From Kiritimatiellia bacterium (GTDB lineage Bacteria > Verrucomicrobiota > Kiritimatiellia > CAIQIC01 > JAGNIJ01), in contig JAGNIJ010000032.1 of the NCBI GenBank assembly GCA_018001225.1, positions 1 through 52,176 of the forward strand: a stretch of 52,176 nt of DNA. The letters are read 5' to 3'. The notes beneath the pieces are model-generated. The model searched no databases. It was not told where the DNA came from and saw nothing but the letters and a program-made list of their open reading frames with translations. Shown here one piece after another: positions 18,138 through 26,858 of this stretch. Both the position numbers and the translations under genes were made by a program. How positions within the stretch are numbered: the first letter of the stretch is position 1; the number at the start of each line of letters is the position of its first letter.

Positions 18138-20012
18138 ATGCATGGCCCGACAGAACCCGGCGCAACCCCCTGTGATCGTCGCCCCGCGCGCGCGCGGGCC
18201 GTCTTCTATTTCGGCCTGCTGGCCGTGCTGGCCGCTCACTTGCTGCTGGACATCCGCTCGCGCGACGGCTTCACCTGGATGGACCCGGAGCAATACTACG
18301 AAGCCGCCAGCCATCTGGCCCTGGGAGGCGGGTTCAAGGATTTCGCTGTAGCCTCCTTTTATCCCCTGCTGCTCGGGGCCTTTCTTTTCGTGCACGACTC
18401 GATCCCCTGGGCGCTGGGGGTCCATGCGCTTTGGCTCGCGGGCCTGGGAATTGCCTTTGTCTTGATTTGCCGCCGCCGGGACCTCGGGGAATGGGCGCCC
18501 GCCGGATTGCTGGTCCTGATGGCCGGCCCGGCGATGTTCGGGTTATCGCGTGAACTGTATATCGAGTTTCCACTGACGGCCCTGGTGACCCTCCACTACC
18601 TGGCCTGGCTTCGCGAAGGAGAGAAGCGCAACGCGTTCCGTCTCGGCTTGCTCATGGCCGCCGGGTTCGCGATCAAGATGACCTACCCGCTTTTTATCCT
18701 GGGCCCGATCCTGGCGGACGCCGCGACGGCGCGGCGCCGGCGGAACCCGCGGCGCCTGCTCTGGCTTGCGGGCATCGTGGTCATCCCGGTTCTATCCGTC
18801 ATCGCCATCGCCTTTCTTTATTTTCCGGGCATGTTTGAATACTACTCTTCCATCGGCAACACCCGCATCCCCACGATGCGCCTGATCGGTCCGCCCGAGG
18901 CCATGTCCTGGGCGGCCGCCTGGTTTTACCCGCATCAAATCGCGAAGAGCTACCTGGGATGGGCAGGCCTGCCCATCCTGGTTCTCCTGGCCATGGCCCG
19001 TCCCTTTCACCATGGGCGCTGGGATCGCGAGCGGCTGGGCCTATGGCTGGGGGTTCTGATTCCGGTCGGCGTGTTCGCCTGGATGCCGGTTCGAGAAGTC
19101 AGGCACCTGGCTCCTGCGATTCCCGCCCTCGTTCTGCTGGCCGGACACGGATTCCGCGACCTGGTCCCCCTCCGCCAGCGCGCCCGGATCGGCGCCGCGG
19201 CATGCCTCCTGGCCGCGGTTCCGTACCTTGCGGTGACCGCCGGACGGGTCGAGGCTCCCTATTTCCTGAACCGCCCGATGAGACTCGACCAGGTTTCAGG
19301 GGCCTTGTTTTCCATGACCCCGGACGCCGCCCGCTACTGGACGCGTCCCGATCGGCCGGACGTCGATCGCTGGCGATTCACGCGAAGCCTGCTCCTTTCC
19401 GGATTCGATCCCAACGAGGCGCTGGCCTTCGCGTGGTCGCTGGCCCCCGGCGGAACGATCGACCTCGACCGCCACGGGCAGCGGCCGGCGGCCTTGTTGC
19501 CAAACGGCTACCAAGCCTTCATGGACTTCTTCCTGCTGGCCGCCTTCAACCTGTACAACCGACGGTGCGGCTGGAACCACGCCTATGAAACCCTCACGCG
19601 CGAGGAAGCGCTGGACGCCGCGGATGCCCTGGTGCTCATGGCGTCCAAAGGCGAGGAGCCGCCCCGCTTCGAAGGATTCTCACCGGTCGACCGTGTCGAG
19701 CGCTATGGCGGTTCGGCTTACGTGATCTACCGCCCGGATCGCCTTCCGCGGAAAACGTTCCGGCGGATCTACGCGGAAAAATACCTGGCGCGAAACCCCG
19801 GGGCTTCGCGCGAGGAACTCAACGCCGTCTGGACCGACATGAGGCTGGAGGCCGTCTTGCGAAACGGCAAGGCGGATGAGGAAGCGATGCGCGCGCTGTT
19901 CCCCGCGGATTTCGTCCTGGGCGGGAAAGTCCAGCCGATTTACTTCCTGTCGGCCTATCCCGAATTGATGAAAGTGCTTTCCGATTCTCCCGACTCGCCG
20001 CCGTCGCCTTAA
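18138..20012 (+). CDS. GT39/PMT-like membrane glycosyltransferase
   Basis: The 624-residue protein has an Arg-rich N terminus, a first helix (about 21-38) and then 'FTWMDPEQYYEAA', the acidic first-loop motif of GT39-type GT-C enzymes. About nine further helices run to residue 365, including 'LIYIEFPLTAL'-like segments, and the last 250 residues are a soluble domain without TPRs. The ATG at 18138 was chosen because the reading frame upstream of it is translated repeat sequence. A candidate alternative at 18142 is out of frame. The gene stands alone between repeats. It most likely transfers a sugar from a lipid carrier to a periplasmic acceptor; the C-terminal domain is not one I recognise. 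Confidence 0.8.
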   Translation: MHGPTEPGATPCDRRPARARAVFYFGLLAVLAAHLLLDIRSRDGFTWMDPEQYYEAASHLALGGGFKDFAVASFYPLLLGAFLFVHDSIPWALGVHALWLAGLGIAFVLICRRRDLGEWAPAGLLVLMAGPAMFGLSRELYIEFPLTALVTLHYLAWLREGEKRNAFRLGLLMAAGFAIKMTYPLFILGPILADAATARRRRNPRRLLWLAGIVVIPVLSVIAIAFLYFPGMFEYYSSIGNTRIPTMRLIGPPEAMSWAAAWFYPHQIAKSYLGWAGLPILVLLAMARPFHHGRWDRERLGLWLGVLIPVGVFAWMPVREVRHLAPAIPALVLLAGHGFRDLVPLRQRARIGAAACLLAAVPYLAVTAGRVEAPYFLNRPMRLDQVSGALFSMTPDAARYWTRPDRPDVDRWRFTRSLLLSGFDPNEALAFAWSLAPGGTIDLDRHGQRPAALLPNGYQAFMDFFLLAAFNLYNRRCGWNHAYETLTREEALDAADALVLMASKGEEPPRFEGFSPVDRVERYGGSAYVIYRPDRLPRKTFRRIYAEKYLARNPGASREELNAVWTDMRLEAVLRNGKADEEAMRALFPADFVLGGKVQPIYFLSAYPELMKVLSDSPDSPPSP

Positions 20013-20032
20013 GGGCAGCGCTAACAAGGAGC

Positions 20033-20180
20033 CTTCTGGAGTGCGGTGGCAAGGAGCGCAGCGACGCGACACCGCTCTGGACTGCGGCGGGAAGCGAGTC
20101 TTCGAGCGCCACGCCGCTCTTCCCAGTCAGAGCGCCGTCGCGCTTCGCTTGCCGGCGCACCCCAGGGCGCTTCGCGCCGA
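20033..20180. repeat. Composite intergenic hairpin repeat, copy 4 of 4
   Basis: This copy reads 'TCTGGAGTGCGGTGGCAAG', a second similar unit 'CTCTGGACTGCGGCGGGAAG', 'GCGCCACGCCGCTCTTCCC' and then 'CAGAGCGCCGTCGCGC', 'GCCGGCGCACCCCAGGGCGC'. It therefore has two forward units and one inverted unit. It lies between two convergent genes, immediately outside the terminator of the PEP-CTERM gene. Confidence 0.78.
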
Positions 20181-20212
20181 AAAAAAGAAGCGGGCCTCGA
20201 AAGGCCCGCTTC
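20180..20212 (-). terminator. Rho-independent terminator of the PEP-CTERM gene
   Basis: An 11-bp perfect stem (GAAGCGGGCCT at 20187-20197 with AGGCCCGCTTC at 20202-20212) and a 4-base loop is followed, on the minus strand, by a run of seven T. It lies 22 bases after the stop codon of the PEP-CTERM gene. Confidence 0.9.
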
Positions 20213-20234
20213 TTCTATCCATCTTGACGTCGAC

Positions 20235-20777
20235 TTAGCGACGACGACGATAGGCCACCAGACCGGCCACGCCCAGGCCAATCAGCGCCAGGGTGGTCGG
20301 CTCCGGAATAACCTTCGTGAAGGTCGCGCTGTAGTTCGCGCCGCCGTTGCTGTCCCACTGGAAGGTGGTCCCGGCATCGGCCGTCGCGCGGAAATACACG
20401 GCAACCGTGTGGGCGCCCAGGCTCGCGCTGGCCGCCACATCCGCACCCGTCATGTTCTGCCACTTGTCGTTGTTGCCGGACTGCTCCAGCCAGGGCAGGT
20501 CGACATAGGCCTGATGGGTGCCATCGATGCCGTAGCCCATTTCCGTCGTCACGCCCATGACGCGCTCCCACGTCACAGCTTCCCCGCCGAGGGTCAGGCT
20601 CATGACATCGCCGAAGCCATGACCGTTGAACCCGGACGCCGCCCAGGTGGCGCTGGCGTTGTACCACGTCGTGCCTTCAACGTGATAAACCGCCGAGTCA
20701 CCAATCCACTGCAGGGACTGGCCCATCGCCATCTGCGCCGCAAACAATACCGCTGCGAGTACGATCAGCTTACGCAT
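20235..20777 (-). CDS. PEP-CTERM sorting-domain protein
   Basis: This 180-residue secreted protein has a signal peptide (about 1-19, 'LIVLAAVLFAAQMAMG') and ends in a PEP-CTERM tail: 'IPEPTTLALIGLG', a short hydrophobic stretch and four Arg (about residues 156-180). PEP-CTERM tails are recognised and removed by an exosortase; no exosortase gene is in this window. The body is a Gly/Ala/aromatic-rich beta-type sequence I do not recognise. A clear AAAGGAG ribosome binding site lies about eight bases before the ATG, and a strong terminator follows the gene, so it is monocistronic. PEP-CTERM proteins are usually extracellular and linked to exopolysaccharide production, which fits the polysaccharide genes at 36730-52176. 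Confidence 0.9.
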   Translation of the reverse strand: MRKLIVLAAVLFAAQMAMGQSLQWIGDSAVYHVEGTTWYNASATWAASGFNGHGFGDVMSLTLGGEAVTWERVMGVTTEMGYGIDGTHQAYVDLPWLEQSGNNDKWQNMTGADVAASASLGAHTVAVYFRATADAGTTFQWDSNGGANYSATFTKVIPEPTTLALIGLGVAGLVAYRRRR

Positions 20778-21148
20778 CTCATAACTCCTTTGTTGTTGTT
20801 ACCTTCACTTCTCGCTGCGTGATCCACTACGACCACACATAAACGATGTATTATTTGTCACATATTGCCAGCTAACCAGTCAAGGGTATTTATCATTTTT
20901 TTTTATCTTTGTAATATATTAACAGCAAGCTTGTTAAAGCGATTTACTTTGTGTCTGTAAAAAAAACATTGTTCAGATCATTGAAAACCTCGGCCGGACA
21001 GCCCGCCGGGTTGTGTTTCAGGATCGATAAGGCCGAACATGCCGTATCCATATCCAATACCGTATAGGGGCGGATTTCAAAGCCGGATTTCGGCGTTGAC
21101 ACAACGGCCGGATCGCGCCATGGTCCGCAGGCCAAAAGGACCGGTGCG
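20778..21148. other. AT-rich intergenic region between divergent genes
   Basis: This 371-base gap has no supported gene. Its first half (about 20830-20960) is far richer in A and T than anything else in the window, with T and A runs at 20897-20905 and 20958-20965. It should hold promoters for the PEP-CTERM gene (minus) and guaB (plus). A TTGACA at 21096-21101 has only a weak partner (CATGGT) 17 bases later. On the minus strand a TTGACT lies at about 20879-20884, again with a poor -10. I therefore do not call either promoter. Confidence 0.6.
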
Positions 21149-22639
21149 ATGACCCGTAACCCAACGCTCGACGCCTTCATGGCCGCCTTCCCCCGCGAGG
21201 GCCTGACGTTCGACGACGTCTGCCTCGTGACCCGCTTCGCGGATTTCCTGCCGACGGACACCGACCTCTCCGCGCCGTTCAGCCGTCGCATCCGCCTGAA
21301 CATCCCGTTCGTCAGCGCCGCGATGGACACGGTCACCGAGGCGCGCATGGCCATCGCCCTGGCCATGCTCGGCGGCCTCGGGATCATTCACCGCAACCTT
21401 TGCATCGAGGACCAGGCGCGGATCGTCCGCACCGTGAAATCCCACCTCAACGGGCTCATCGGGCAGCCGGTGACCTTCCGCGACACCGACACCCTGCGGA
21501 CCGTCCGCGAGACGCGGCAGGCCAGGGGGTACGCGTTCAGCGGGTTTCCCATCCTCGACGGCCAGGACCGCCTGGTCGGCATCCTGACCTCGGCGGACGT
21601 CAAGTTCGCGCGCAACCCGGACGCGCCGGTCACCGAGGTGATGACGCGGCAGGTCGTCACCGCGCCGGCGGGGACCACCCTGCGGCAGGCCTACGACCTG
21701 ATGCAGCGCGAGCGGATCGGGAAGCTGCCGCTCGTGGAGGACGGGCGGCTCGTGGGGCTGTACTCGTACACCGACGTGCGCACGCTGATCGAGAACGCCG
21801 AGCCACAGTACAACCGGGACGCGCAGCACCGGCTCCGGGTCGGCGCGGCCATCGCGCCGGGCGACCGGGAGCGCGTCGCGCGGCTGGCCGAGGGGCCGGC
21901 GGACGCGGTGGTGATCGACACCGCACACGGACACTCGGCCGCCGTCCTGGAGATGGTGCGCTGGGTCAAGACCGAGTTCCCGGCGCTCGACGTGGTCGCC
22001 GGGAACATCGCCACGGGCGAGGCGGCCCGCGCCCTGGCGGACGCCGGCGCGGACGCGGTGAAGGTGGGCATCGGGCCGGGCTCGATCTGCACCACGCGCG
22101 TGGTCACGGGCGTGGGGGTGCCGCAGCTGACGGCCGTCTACGAGTGCGCCCGCGCGCTGGAGGGCCGCGTCCCGGTGATCGCGGACGGCGGCATCCGCCA
22201 CTCCGGCGATGTCCCCAAGGCCATCGCCGCCGGGGCCGACACGGCGATGATGGGCTCGGTCCTCGCGGGCACGGAGGAAAGCCCCGGCGAGAAGATTTTG
22301 TACCAGGGGCGGCAATACGTCGGCTACCGGGGCATGGGCAGCCTGGGCGCCATGCAGGCGGGCCAGGGCAGCCGCAAGCGCTACAGCCAGGAGAACGTCA
22401 ACCCGGACGACCTGGTGCCGCAGGGGATCGAGGGCATGGTGCCGTACGCCGGGACCGTGCAGAAGGTGCTGACGCAATACTGCGGCGGACTGCGCCTCGC
22501 TTTGGGCTACGTCGGTTGCCGGTCGTTGGGAGAACTCCAGGAGCGCGGCGAGTTCGTCCGGGTCACCCCCGCCGGCGCGGCCGAGGGCCACGCGCACAAC
22601 GTGACCATCACCAAGGAAGCGCCGAATTACCGGACGTGA
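21149..22639 (+). CDS. guaB: IMP dehydrogenase
   Basis: This cytosolic enzyme oxidises IMP to XMP with NAD+, the first committed step of GMP synthesis. The 496-residue protein is of normal length. Visible landmarks are '[10 protein letters not shown]' (about 18-27), '[15 protein letters not shown]' (56-70), two CBS domains (about 95-215), the active-site loop '[11 protein letters not shown]' with catalytic Cys about 314, '[10 protein letters not shown]', and the flap '[10 protein letters not shown]' before 'GSRKRY'. An AAAGGA about ten bases before the ATG supports the start. It is a single gene, convergent with the small membrane protein gene 9 bases away, and has no clear terminator. Nothing is unusual in the catalytic residues. 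Confidence 0.97.
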   Translation: MTRNPTLDAFMAAFPREGLTFDDVCLVTRFADFLPTDTDLSAPFSRRIRLNIPFVSAAMDTVTEARMAIALAMLGGLGIIHRNLCIEDQARIVRTVKSHLNGLIGQPVTFRDTDTLRTVRETRQARGYAFSGFPILDGQDRLVGILTSADVKFARNPDAPVTEVMTRQVVTAPAGTTLRQAYDLMQRERIGKLPLVEDGRLVGLYSYTDVRTLIENAEPQYNRDAQHRLRVGAAIAPGDRERVARLAEGPADAVVIDTAHGHSAAVLEMVRWVKTEFPALDVVAGNIATGEAARALADAGADAVKVGIGPGSICTTRVVTGVGVPQLTAVYECARALEGRVPVIADGGIRHSGDVPKAIAAGADTAMMGSVLAGTEESPGEKILYQGRQYVGYRGMGSLGAMQAGQGSRKRYSQENVNPDDLVPQGIEGMVPYAGTVQKVLTQYCGGLRLALGYVGCRSLGELQERGEFVRVTPAGAAEGHAHNVTITKEAPNYRT

Positions 22640-22648
22640 GGCCGGCGG

Positions 22649-22957
22649 TCAAAACGCCAGCCGAAACCCGAGTCCCGATCCGGACGCCGGGGGCTCGTAT
22701 TCGAGGACGGAGAGGTCCCCTTCCGAATACCGCGCCATGTTGGATCGCTGCGCGCGATGCCCGAACACGTTGTCCATGTCGGACTTGAACCCGACGATAA
22801 AGAGCACCGCCACGATGGTCACGAACAGGCCCACGGTGATCACGGCCCCCTCGGTGCTGCTGTCGGAAATGGCCGCCTCGCCGGCGACGGGCAGCCCCGC
22901 GAAGATCAGGCCGGCGACCAGCCACACGCACAGGGTTTTGGCGGAAAGCGATGTCAT
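22649..22957 (-). CDS. Small secreted or membrane protein at the end of the Mla operon
   Basis: The 102-residue protein has an N-terminal signal or anchor (about 8-28), a second hydrophobic helix (about 38-56, 'VITVGLFVTIVAVLFIVGF') and a polar tail ending 'GLGFRLAF'. It begins 14 bases after the MlaD-like gene with AGGGAG seven bases before its ATG, so it is part of the same transcript. I do not recognise the family. Its position suggests an accessory role in the lipid transport complex at the inner membrane. Confidence 0.75.
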   Translation of the reverse strand: MTSLSAKTLCVWLVAGLIFAGLPVAGEAAISDSSTEGAVITVGLFVTIVAVLFIVGFKSDMDNVFGHRAQRSNMARYSEGDLSVLEYEPPASGSGLGFRLAF

Positions 22958-22971
22958 GGCAGTTCTCCCTT

Positions 22972-23862
22972 TTAAAAAGCCCCGAAAAATACGCTGGTGA
23001 ACGTGGTGACCGGCGTCGTCTCCCGCAGGTCGTCGATGGCTCCCCGGATTTCGTTCATCAGCAGCTTGGCCTGCTCATACAACTCGTCGTCCCGGGTCAG
23101 CTTGCCCAGGGTGCCGTCGCCCTCGGCAATCGAGACGGTCACGTCCTTGACGGCGGCGACGGCGGCGGAGAGGTCCTGGTACAGGGTGTCGTCCTCGGAG
23201 AGCAGCCGGCCGACGGTGCCCTTGCCGTCGTTCACCCGCGCGGTGATCTGCTTCAGGTTCTCGGAAATGTCCTTGAGGTTGGCGTAGAGGGTCTCGTCGG
23301 TCAGCAGTTTACCGAGCGTCCCCTCCCCCTCCTCCAGGCGGGCCATGAGCTTGCGGACGCCGTCGGCGGCGGCGCTGATATTCTCGATGATCCTGCCTTC
23401 CTCGACGCCCTTCTTGATGAGCTGCACCGTCCGCGTGGCCTCGTCGAGGAGGTCCACCGGCGTCACGCCCCGGATCACCGTGCCCTCGGGCAACAGGGGG
23501 TTGTCCTCCGAGCCTTCGTGCACGCCCAGGTACCGCCCGCCGAGCACGGACGACGGCAGGATCTCGATCTTATAATCCTCGCGCAGCGTCACCGGCTGCT
23601 CCAGGCTGGCCAGCACGTGCACGCCCTCCGGGGTGATGTGCAGGGCCTTGACCTTGCCGACGTCCACGCCCCTGACGAAGACGTTGTCCCCCTGCCGCAG
23701 TCCCAGCACGTGCTTGAAGACCACGTCCAGCTCGTAGCGCTTGGCGAACAGGTTCTCGCGGCTCAAGACGATGGTGAAGAACCCGAGGGCGAGCAGGACC
23801 ATGAACATGAAGGCGCCCACGGTCACTTCAATCGAGGTTTCCTGCAATCGGCTGCGTTTCAT
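22972..23862 (-). CDS. mlaD: MlaD-like MCE-domain protein
   Basis: The 296-residue protein has one N-terminal membrane helix (about 15-35), an MCE domain (about 40-125, with 'VFVRGVDVGKV' and 'LGGRYLGVH') and a long helical tail likely to form a coiled coil. MCE proteins form hexamers that bridge the periplasm and carry phospholipids between membranes, driven by MlaE and MlaF. It is longer than E. coli MlaD (about 183 residues) because of the extended tail, as in YebT-independent MCE proteins of other phyla. The ATG at 23862 overlaps the MlaF stop as ATGA and is preferred over an in-frame GTG at 23874. It is the third Mla gene of the operon. Confidence 0.9.
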   Translation of the reverse strand: MKRSRLQETSIEVTVGAFMFMVLLALGFFTIVLSRENLFAKRYELDVVFKHVLGLRQGDNVFVRGVDVGKVKALHITPEGVHVLASLEQPVTLREDYKIEILPSSVLGGRYLGVHEGSEDNPLLPEGTVIRGVTPVDLLDEATRTVQLIKKGVEEGRIIENISAAADGVRKLMARLEEGEGTLGKLLTDETLYANLKDISENLKQITARVNDGKGTVGRLLSEDDTLYQDLSAAVAAVKDVTVSIAEGDGTLGKLTRDDELYEQAKLLMNEIRGAIDDLRETTPVTTFTSVFFGAF

Positions 23863-24614
23863 GCTGTTTCCCACGCCCCGCGCTGGGTGATGTACTGCGC
23901 GTCCAGGAAGCCGCGTACCACTTCCTGCTTGGACCGAATAAACTCTTCCGGCGTTGAAACTTCAACAATATTTCCCTCGTGGAGCATGGCGATCCGCGTC
24001 CCGATGGCGAGGGCGCTATGGAGGTCGTGGGTCACCACCACGCTGGTGACGCCCAGCTCGCGGCGCAGGTTGTCGATCAGCTGGTCGATCGTGCGGGAGG
24101 TGACGGGGTCCAGCCCGGAGGTCGGCTCGTCGTACAGGATGATCTCGGGCTGCATGACGATGGCCCGCGCCAGGCCGACGCGCTTGCGCATGCCGCCCGA
24201 GAGGTCGGACGGGAACTTCTCCATGATGTCCTCGAGGTTGACCAGGCGCAGCTTCTCCTCGACCAGGCGGTCGATCTCGTCCTCGCCCAGGCGGGTATGC
24301 TCGCGAAGCGGAAGGGCGACATTGTCGCCGACGTTCAGCCACTGCAGCAGGGCCGCGCCCTGGAACAGCACGCCGAAGCGCGAGCGGATCCGCTCGAGTT
24401 CGGCCCCGCGGGCCTCGCTGACCACGTCGTCGCCGACCCACACCCGGCCGCTGTCGGGGGTCAGCAGGCGCACCATGTGCTTGAGCGTCACGCTCTTGCC
24501 GGCGCCGGAGGAGCCGACGATGACGAAGGTCTCGCCCTTCTCGATCTCGAAATCCACGGCGTCGAGCACCAGCCGCCCGCCCAGCCGCCGCGTGACTTTT
24601 TCGAACCGGATCAT
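23859..24614 (-). CDS. mlaF: MlaF-like ABC transporter ATPase
   Basis: This 251-residue cytoplasmic ATPase energises MCE-dependent lipid transport. Walker A is 'GSSGAGKS' (34-41), the Q-loop Gln is near 85, the signature 'LSGGM' is at 138-142, Walker B ends 'ILYDEP' (159-164), and the switch His is in 'THD' (about 196). Length and motif order match the MlaF family. The start ATG overlaps the MlaE stop (ATGA) and the stop overlaps the MlaD start in the same way, so all three are made in step. Confidence 0.95.
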   Translation of the reverse strand: MIRFEKVTRRLGGRLVLDAVDFEIEKGETFVIVGSSGAGKSVTLKHMVRLLTPDSGRVWVGDDVVSEARGAELERIRSRFGVLFQGAALLQWLNVGDNVALPLREHTRLGEDEIDRLVEEKLRLVNLEDIMEKFPSDLSGGMRKRVGLARAIVMQPEIILYDEPTSGLDPVTSRTIDQLIDNLRRELGVTSVVVTHDLHSALAIGTRIAMLHEGNIVEVSTPEEFIRSKQEVVRGFLDAQYITQRGAWETA

Positions 24615-25459
24615 GAGTAGAACAGCCTCGTCACCATGTAGCCCACCACCAGGATCGTCAGGAACGAAATGATCACCGTCTTGCGCGTGGAGCGGCCCAC
24701 GCCCACGGCGCCCTCCGAGGTGGAGAACCCCTGGTGGCAGGCGACGGTCGTGATGATGACGCCGAACAGGACGGCCTTGAACAGCCCGACGTACAGGTCC
24801 TTGTTCTCCGCGTAGCGCGTCGCGTTGTCGAAGTAGGCGGTCAGGGACACGCCGAGCTGGGTCGTTCCGACGATCGCGCCGCCGACGATGCCGAGGATGT
24901 TCGTGTAGACCGTCAGGATCGGCATCATCACGACCAGCGCGATCAGGCGCGGCGTGACGAGGAACTTCACCGGGTTGATGGACATCAGTTCCAGGGCGTC
25001 GATCTCCTCCGAGACCGCCATCGTGCCGATCTGGGCGGCGATGGCGGACCCGACGCTGGCGGCGATGATCAGGCCGGTCATGAACGGGCCCATCTCGCGC
25101 ATCATGACCACGGCGACGGCGGTGCCGATGTTGACCTCCTGGCCGAACCGGCGCAGTTCGAGGCCGGTCTGCAGGGCGAGGATCATCCCGGTGAACATGG
25201 CGACCACGGTGATGACGCCGAGGCTCTTGATGCCGGTGACGAACATCTGGAAGAGGACCTCGTGCCGGACGCGCTTGGCGAAGGCGAACCGGAGGCAGAG
25301 GATCCCCTCCCCGAGCATCACCAGCGAGCGGCCGGCGTTGCGAAGGGTCAGCAGGATGCGCCGGCCGATGTGCGCGAAAAAGTTGATCGGCGGCTCGAAA
25401 TACTCTGGCTCTCGATGGATTATGGCTCTTTCTCCATGCCGCCCCAGCGCAGGATCCAC
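24611..25459 (-). CDS. mlaE: MlaE-like ABC transporter permease
   Basis: The inner-membrane permease of the MCE system. The recognisable part begins at 'PPINFFAHIGRR' with an amphipathic helix, then five hydrophobic segments including 'GVITVVAMFTGMILALQTG', 'REMGPFMTGLIIAASVGSAIAAQIGTM' in part, and the family motif 'EEIDALELMSINPVKFLV'. The start is uncertain: no ATG precedes the amphipathic helix, so the GTG at 25459 is given, which overlaps the upstream gene by 40 bases. An in-frame ATG about 40 residues inside would cut off the amphipathic helix. The stop overlaps the MlaF start. Family assignment is firm. Confidence 0.9.
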   Translation of the reverse strand: MDPALGRHGERAIIHREPEYFEPPINFFAHIGRRILLTLRNAGRSLVMLGEGILCLRFAFAKRVRHEVLFQMFVTGIKSLGVITVVAMFTGMILALQTGLELRRFGQEVNIGTAVAVVMMREMGPFMTGLIIAASVGSAIAAQIGTMAVSEEIDALELMSINPVKFLVTPRLIALVVMMPILTVYTNILGIVGGAIVGTTQLGVSLTAYFDNATRYAENKDLYVGLFKAVLFGVIITTVACHQGFSTSEGAVGVGRSTRKTVIISFLTILVVGYMVTRLFYS

Positions 25460-26847
25460 AATGCGCGGTACGACGTTCCGCCGGCGTCCCGCCGGCGGCC
25501 GAACAGGCCTTTCAGCACGTTCCACTCCCGGGCGCCGCCCTCGCGGTCGTCCCGCCGCCACTCCCAGAACGGGAAGAGGGACACGTGACGCCGCTCCGCG
25601 CCGCGGACCCGGTCGCGCGCGAGGCCCCATAATACTTCGGTGTCCGCGTTTTCGCCAACCTTCGTCCACGTGAAGAGCGTCCAGAAGGGCGCCCAGTTCC
25701 GCTCCACGGGGCCGGTGTTCCAGAGCGGCCACAGTTCGAGCAGGCGCAGGCGCCGGGCCGGCCCCTCCTGCCGGTAGGAGACCAGCGGCCAGACCCGGTG
25801 GTGGCGCATTACCGCGCGGGCGCGTCCCCCATCCGCGGGCCGGGAAAGGTCCACCTGCGAATAGACGAACGGCTGGGCCCAGAACTTGCGGCGCACGGTC
25901 GCCCCGCGGTCCACCCGCTCGGAACGGAAGATCGGCCAGAGGAAGAACGACGAGCGGAGGCCGGCCATGGTGCGGCGGCCCCAGATGGGCCAGAAGTAGA
26001 GCCGTTCGATCTGGCCCGCGCTGTGCTGGAAAAAAGGCCACGGCGCATAGGAGTAGTTCATCCGCTCGCCGGCCGAAAAACGGAAGAACGGCGGGAGAAA
26101 CAGCCAGGCCTCCTGGTCGGGCATCTTGAAATGGCCCCAGAGCGGGAAGACGATGTACCCGCGGCCCTGGGCATCGGGATAGGTATAGCGCGCCCAGGTG
26201 TAGAACGGCCAGCCCACGAAGCCCTTCTCGTAGCGGGCGCGGTGCCGGGCGTAGCCGTAGAACGGGAACACCCGGAACCGCGAGATGCCCTTGCCCTTGG
26301 TGCGCGAGTAGACGGGCCAGAGCACATTGTGCGTCCGGACGCTGTTGATCGAGGAGTAGCTCCAAAGCGGGAAGAGGAAGAAGTCCATTTCGTCCTGGCC
26401 CAGGAACTCGTGGATGCTGCCGGCGAGCGGGAACAACGCCCGGTATCCTTGCCCTTTCCTGTCGCGGCCCTGGAAATACAACGGCAGGATCATGAACCGG
26501 TACCGGGCTGCTTCGACGTTGAACCGCTTGTAGTAGGCCAGGAGCACGCGGGTGTCGAACTCGGCCAGGAACCGGCGGATGGTGGCTATCGGCCAGACCA
26601 TCTCGGTGAATCGGCGATCCTCCCTTGCGTTCACGCCATGGCAGAAGAGCGGCCGGACGGCCGAAAAAAGCGCCCCGTCCGGGGCGCGGGCCCGCTCGAA
26701 GACGGGCCCCAGCCCCCGGGTGCGCAGGTCGCCGCCGGCGTCCTCGAGGCGGCTGGCCAGGAAGCCCCAGTCGTATTCCCCGCCGTCAAAGGCGCGGGCG
26801 CTCCCTGCGGCCAGGCCGGCCAGGAGTATCGCGGCATACGCCCTCAT
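25420..26847 (-). CDS. Secreted protein with about fifteen W/F-P-aromatic repeats, family not recognised
   Basis: After a signal peptide (about 1-19) the 475-residue protein is built from a recurring four- to five-residue motif, hydrophobic or aromatic-[WF]-P-[hydrophobic]-[WFY]. Examples are LFPLW (about 158), LWPVY (176), VFPFY (193), GWPFY (212), VFPLW (233), FWPIW (285), LWPIF (303), VWPLV (352), LWPLW (372) and LFPFW (424), with typical spacing of 18-22 residues. The pattern suggests regularly spaced beta-strands, perhaps a barrel or a long beta-sheet. It sits between the YvcK-like gene (11 bases upstream) and mlaE (overlapping), so it may be the outer-membrane or periplasmic partner of the MCE system. 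That role is inferred only from position and predicted secretion. Confidence 0.75.
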   Translation of the reverse strand: MRAYAAILLAGLAAGSARAFDGGEYDWGFLASRLEDAGGDLRTRGLGPVFERARAPDGALFSAVRPLFCHGVNAREDRRFTEMVWPIATIRRFLAEFDTRVLLAYYKRFNVEAARYRFMILPLYFQGRDRKGQGYRALFPLAGSIHEFLGQDEMDFFLFPLWSYSSINSVRTHNVLWPVYSRTKGKGISRFRVFPFYGYARHRARYEKGFVGWPFYTWARYTYPDAQGRGYIVFPLWGHFKMPDQEAWLFLPPFFRFSAGERMNYSYAPWPFFQHSAGQIERLYFWPIWGRRTMAGLRSSFFLWPIFRSERVDRGATVRRKFWAQPFVYSQVDLSRPADGGRARAVMRHHRVWPLVSYRQEGPARRLRLLELWPLWNTGPVERNWAPFWTLFTWTKVGENADTEVLWGLARDRVRGAERRHVSLFPFWEWRRDDREGGAREWNVLKGLFGRRRDAGGTSYRALWILRWGGMEKEP

Positions 26848-26858
26848 GACGGCCCGGT

